64,000 bases of DNA from DATGZX01 sp035296965. GTDB taxonomy: Bacteria > Planctomycetota > Planctomycetia > Gemmatales > Gemmataceae. The notes under the pieces are model-generated. The model was given only the letters and a program-made list of their open reading frames with translations. It did not search any database and had not been told where the DNA came from. Location of the stretch: NCBI GenBank assembly GCA_035296965.1, contig DATGZX010000280.1:1-64000 (forward strand), in the 5' to 3' direction. The translations under genes were made by a program, and so were the position numbers. Below are positions 61,469 through 64,000 of the stretch, one piece after another; within the stretch, counting starts at the first letter, position 1; each line of letters starts with the position of its first letter.

Positions 61469-62506
61469 ATGACCTGGCCAACTCCTGAGTTCAGCAAGAG
61501 CCAAATTAATAAGGCGGGGCGCATTCTGGTGGACCCGCCTTCTCCGGAGGATCTGGCGTGGGCGCGTGAAGTCTTGAGCAATTGGCGGGCATGCCACGGA
61601 TATCCGATCAACACCTTTCAAGCGACGCTTCGCGACAAGCTAAAACGGCTAGGATTGACGGATGCTTTCGTCGCCCAGCGCTTGAAACGAATGCCCTCCA
61701 TCATTGCGAAGCTCAAGCGTTTCAAAGACATGAACTTGGCCAGAATGCAGGATATTGGCGGCATTCGGGCAGTCGTTCCGACCGTGCAGGCCGTTCGCCA
61801 GATCGTGGCACAATACAAAGAGAGCACGTTTAGGCACGAATTGGTCAGTGAGAAGGACTACATAAGTGAACCGAAGGAAGACGGCTATCGCAGCGTGCAT
61901 TTCGTGTTTCGCTACAAGAACGAGCTTCATCGGCAGTACGATGGCCTCTTGATCGAGTTACAAATCCGCACAAGACTGCAGCATGCCTGGGCAACGGCAG
62001 TGGAGACAGTGGACACGTTTCTTGGTAAACGATTGAAGGCCGATCAGGGCGACCAAGACTGGTTGCATTTTTTCGCGGTCACTTCGGCAGCATTTGCTCA
62101 CCTTGAGGAAACGCAACCTGTGCCTGGTTACCAGCACCTTCTCAGGTGGGAGACCTTCAGACAAGTGGCGGCCGTTGAGGAAGATTTGGGGGCACTCGCG
62201 CAATTGAAAGTCTTCAGCGAAGCCGTACGTGACATGCCGCAGCAGGGAAGAGGAAGCTATCACCTCGTCATTTTGAATTCGAAAGAAAAGACTGTGTCTA
62301 TACGTCCCTACGCGCAGAGGAGTCTGGCGCAGGCCATGGTCGACTATGCACAGACCGAGACCCGAGCGAGCGAGGGTGAGCCAATCGAAGTCGTGCTTGT
62401 TTCTGCCGGTCCCATTGCCCAACTTCGACGCGCTTATCCGAATTATTTTCTCGATACTAAGGAATTCGTGGCACGCGTCCAAGGCATCATTGGCAGTGAA
62501 TCATGA
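61469..62506 (+). CDS. RelA/SpoT-domain protein
   Basis: 345 residues from ATG 61469 (MTWPTPEFSKSQINKAGRIL); the frame is open from 61412. The synthetase-like domain (about residues 25-200) carries RMQDIGGIRAVVPTVQAV, EKDYISEPKEDGYRSVHFVF and IELQIRTRLQHAWATAVETV, the (p)ppGpp-synthetase/nucleotidyltransferase pattern, without an HD hydrolase domain. The C-terminal 140 residues are of unknown fold. Proteins of this size with such a domain include toxSAS/CapRel-like antiphage toxins, but whether this one makes alarmones or modifies tRNA cannot be told from sequence. Convergent with the HEPN-like gene. Confidence 0.85.
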   Translation: MTWPTPEFSKSQINKAGRILVDPPSPEDLAWAREVLSNWRACHGYPINTFQATLRDKLKRLGLTDAFVAQRLKRMPSIIAKLKRFKDMNLARMQDIGGIRAVVPTVQAVRQIVAQYKESTFRHELVSEKDYISEPKEDGYRSVHFVFRYKNELHRQYDGLLIELQIRTRLQHAWATAVETVDTFLGKRLKADQGDQDWLHFFAVTSAAFAHLEETQPVPGYQHLLRWETFRQVAAVEEDLGALAQLKVFSEAVRDMPQQGRGSYHLVILNSKEKTVSIRPYAQRSLAQAMVDYAQTETRASEGEPIEVVLVSAGPIAQLRRAYPNYFLDTKEFVARVQGIIGSES

Positions 62507-62581
62507 AGTGCAGGGATGCACTTTGGATAGCTAGTGCCGGGAATATCCGTCGAGGACAGCCTTCTACCTATGCCGGCATGA

Positions 62582-63802
62582 CTAGTGAGGAGGATTCCTG
62601 AGCCAGTTGCGTAGTGCAGCCCGAGCCAGGCTCCAGAGTTCATTGTAGAGTTCCCTCTCCTTCCACCAGGGAGGGTCCCAGCCGAAGGCGAAGTCCAGAT
62701 CGAGCTGATCGAGCTGCATCAACTCGCTTCCGCGGATAATCTTGGACCAGAATGAATACATCTCCCTGCGGCGATCTCCGGAACTGGCCTGTCCACCGTA
62801 TTTCTCGAAAAAGACTTCGAATTCCTCCATGGCCTGCGAAACTTCGTGTTGGGAGCCGGCATGGAAAGGGCGCTTAAAACGCTGAAGTTCTCCGGGTTCC
62901 AACAGCGAACTGATTGCCGAGACGAGAGCCGCGAACGATGCCGACATTGACATATTCCACTGGCGAGATGCCATGTCCATCCAAAAGGTAGCGCGGTCAA
63001 ATTTGTCCCGATTGTCCGCCGAAAGCTGCCTGTAGCAGTAGATTGATTCGTCGAGATCAGCAGGTACCCGCAAACCACGACCATCGTGGCCAACCTGCGC
63101 GTAGTAAGCCTTGGGCTCCAATTCCTCAAGCTGTTCGTTGGCTGGCATTGATAACCTATCCTGGATCACTTCGCCTAGTTCCCCGAGGAAGAATTGCCGA
63201 ACCCATTTGATATCTCGGCCGCCGTCATTGCGAGGGACGCTTGCCCAAAATTGGTCGGCTCTTCGCGGTTGCAGCGACGTCCGGCCCCGAAGCAGGATAT
63301 TGAAGAGAAGCGTCAATCTGCGATGTTCCCTTATCCGTCGATGGTTCGTGATTTGCCACAAATCACTCGCCCTCAACGGGAACTCCAGGACGAACGGATG
63401 TTCAGCCATTTCATCCGGGGCGCGCGGGGTGCCGTCTGGCGGTGGAAGAATTTGTACGCCAGACTGATTCCCTCGCCACGAGCCTAAGACGCGGAAGCTG
63501 CTGAAACTGAAGTCCCGACCTACCTTCATTGGTCCAGCTAGAATCGATCTTTCGATCTCCTGGCTCACCCGTTCCCACTCGGCAGCATCGAACGCTGGAC
63601 CGCGCTCAATCGCCGCGATCTTCTTGTCGCGAAGGGTAAGCTTGATTCGGCAGGAGGCCCCTCCCAGCGGAAGATAAATGACATTGGGATTCTTGTCGGG
63701 ATCGTCATATTGTCCAGGTCCTCCGATGCGCTCGTCCAGAAGGAGCCTCAGCTCGGCTGAATCAAGGTCCCCCCACGTGTCACTAATAAGGTCGCTTTCC
63801 AT
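62582..63802 (-). CDS. ApeA-type HEPN-like protein of unknown function
   Basis: 406 residues, ATG at 63802, no signal peptide. The C-terminal 130 residues (SFAALVSAISSLLEPGELQR, FHAGSQHEVSQAMEEFEVFF, SFWSKIIRGSELMQLDQLDL, LYNELWSLARAALRNWLRNP) resemble ApeA-like HEPN domains, with an R-G pair in place of the usual R-x4-6-H, so the RNase histidine appears to be missing or moved. The N-terminal 250 residues are a beta-rich region of unknown function. It converges on the RelA/SpoT-domain gene with a 75-base gap. Confidence 0.7.
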   Translation of the reverse strand: MESDLISDTWGDLDSAELRLLLDERIGGPGQYDDPDKNPNVIYLPLGGASCRIKLTLRDKKIAAIERGPAFDAAEWERVSQEIERSILAGPMKVGRDFSFSSFRVLGSWRGNQSGVQILPPPDGTPRAPDEMAEHPFVLEFPLRASDLWQITNHRRIREHRRLTLLFNILLRGRTSLQPRRADQFWASVPRNDGGRDIKWVRQFFLGELGEVIQDRLSMPANEQLEELEPKAYYAQVGHDGRGLRVPADLDESIYCYRQLSADNRDKFDRATFWMDMASRQWNMSMSASFAALVSAISSLLEPGELQRFKRPFHAGSQHEVSQAMEEFEVFFEKYGGQASSGDRRREMYSFWSKIIRGSELMQLDQLDLDFAFGWDPPWWKERELYNELWSLARAALRNWLRNPPH

Positions 63803-64000
63803 ACCACCATTCTACGGGAAAGTGCCCCTCTAAGGTGTCTTCCATGTCGCGGCAAAAGACCATATCGAAATTGAATCGGCTAGTGATCCAATTGTCAATT
63901 CAGCCGCATTTAAGCATGCTTTCCCGGGGTAACTGAATTGCCCGGGAAGCTTTTCGGCCCCGATAGACATTGGCAGAAATGCTCGTGAAAAATCCGGCCC

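Noticed and set aside
1196..64000. Genes for a full type VI or Rhs delivery machinery to go with the toxin tip
   Set aside because: No such components are present in the window; the toxin tip is orphaned.

Overview
The window looks like a stretch of a GC-rich chromosome from a planctomycete, most likely the Gemmata group (Gemmataceae/Gemmatales). The reasons are the combination of a DUF1559 prepilin-like protein ending in the HX9DG motif, a very large PVC-type cytochrome/dehydrogenase protein, a protein kinase fused to a formylglycine-generating-enzyme (FGE) domain, an ECF sigma factor with a membrane-anchored C-terminal extension, a multi-helix-turn-helix protein, and many intergenic hairpin repeats. 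No rRNA, tRNA or CRISPR array was seen. All homology statements come from reading the proteins; no database search was run.

Layout. 0-1 kb: an IS5-type insertion sequence with 19-bp perfect terminal repeats, then the first of four long palindromes. 1-5 kb: a ceramidase-like hydrolase, an orphaned C-terminal toxin domain behind a decayed HINT remnant with a probable immunity gene, and a helical protein of unknown role. 5-8.5 kb: rpmB-gatC-gatA-gatB on the minus strand. 8.7-14.6 kb: kinase-FGE fusion, GH51 arabinofuranosidase-like enzyme, sulfite-oxidase-like protein. 14.7-21 kb (minus): inositol oxygenase, a protein with seven HTH-like repeats, a second kinase, an acetyltransferase, then a 148-bp MITE with its target duplication and a truncated phosphatase gene. 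21.5-23 kb: a small secreted protein and a DUF1559 protein. 23-30 kb (minus): Rieske oxygenase, DUF3303 protein, secreted protein of unknown function, and the 1211-residue PVC cytochrome protein with a ThuA tail.

30-34 kb is dense in toxin-antitoxin genes: MazF pair, a DnaJ-type zinc-finger/PLD-like protein, an MNT/HEPN pair, and a VapB/VapC pair whose toxin carries an in-frame amber codon; the VapBC cassette lies between two direct copies of a hairpin whose stems differ by compensating changes. 34-46 kb: MFS transporter, enolase-superfamily enzyme, two diverged copies of a two-gene unit (small membrane protein plus LITAF-like split zinc ribbon, one copy broken by an amber codon) around a TetR regulator and a DUF3775 gene, then a YheT-type hydrolase, response regulator, agmatine deiminase, MBL-fold hydrolase and a nucleotide-sugar-epimerase-like protein. 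46-52 kb: glutamate dehydrogenase, amino-acid permease and lysine 2,3-aminomutase, which together with agmatine deiminase suggest amino-acid catabolism. 52-64 kb: sigma factor with ectodomain, a RAYT transposase between perfect 22-bp inverted repeats, a frameshifted GH2 gene, a D-Ala-D-Ala ligase-like ATP-grasp enzyme, a DUF4239-type membrane protein, a secreted protein, and a RelA/SpoT-domain protein convergent with an ApeA-type HEPN-like protein.

The strongest leads for something new are the zinc-finger/PLD protein beside MNT/HEPN, the orphan toxin/immunity pair, the membrane-tethered sigma factor, the seven-HTH protein, the RelA-domain/HEPN-like pair, and the palindrome families.
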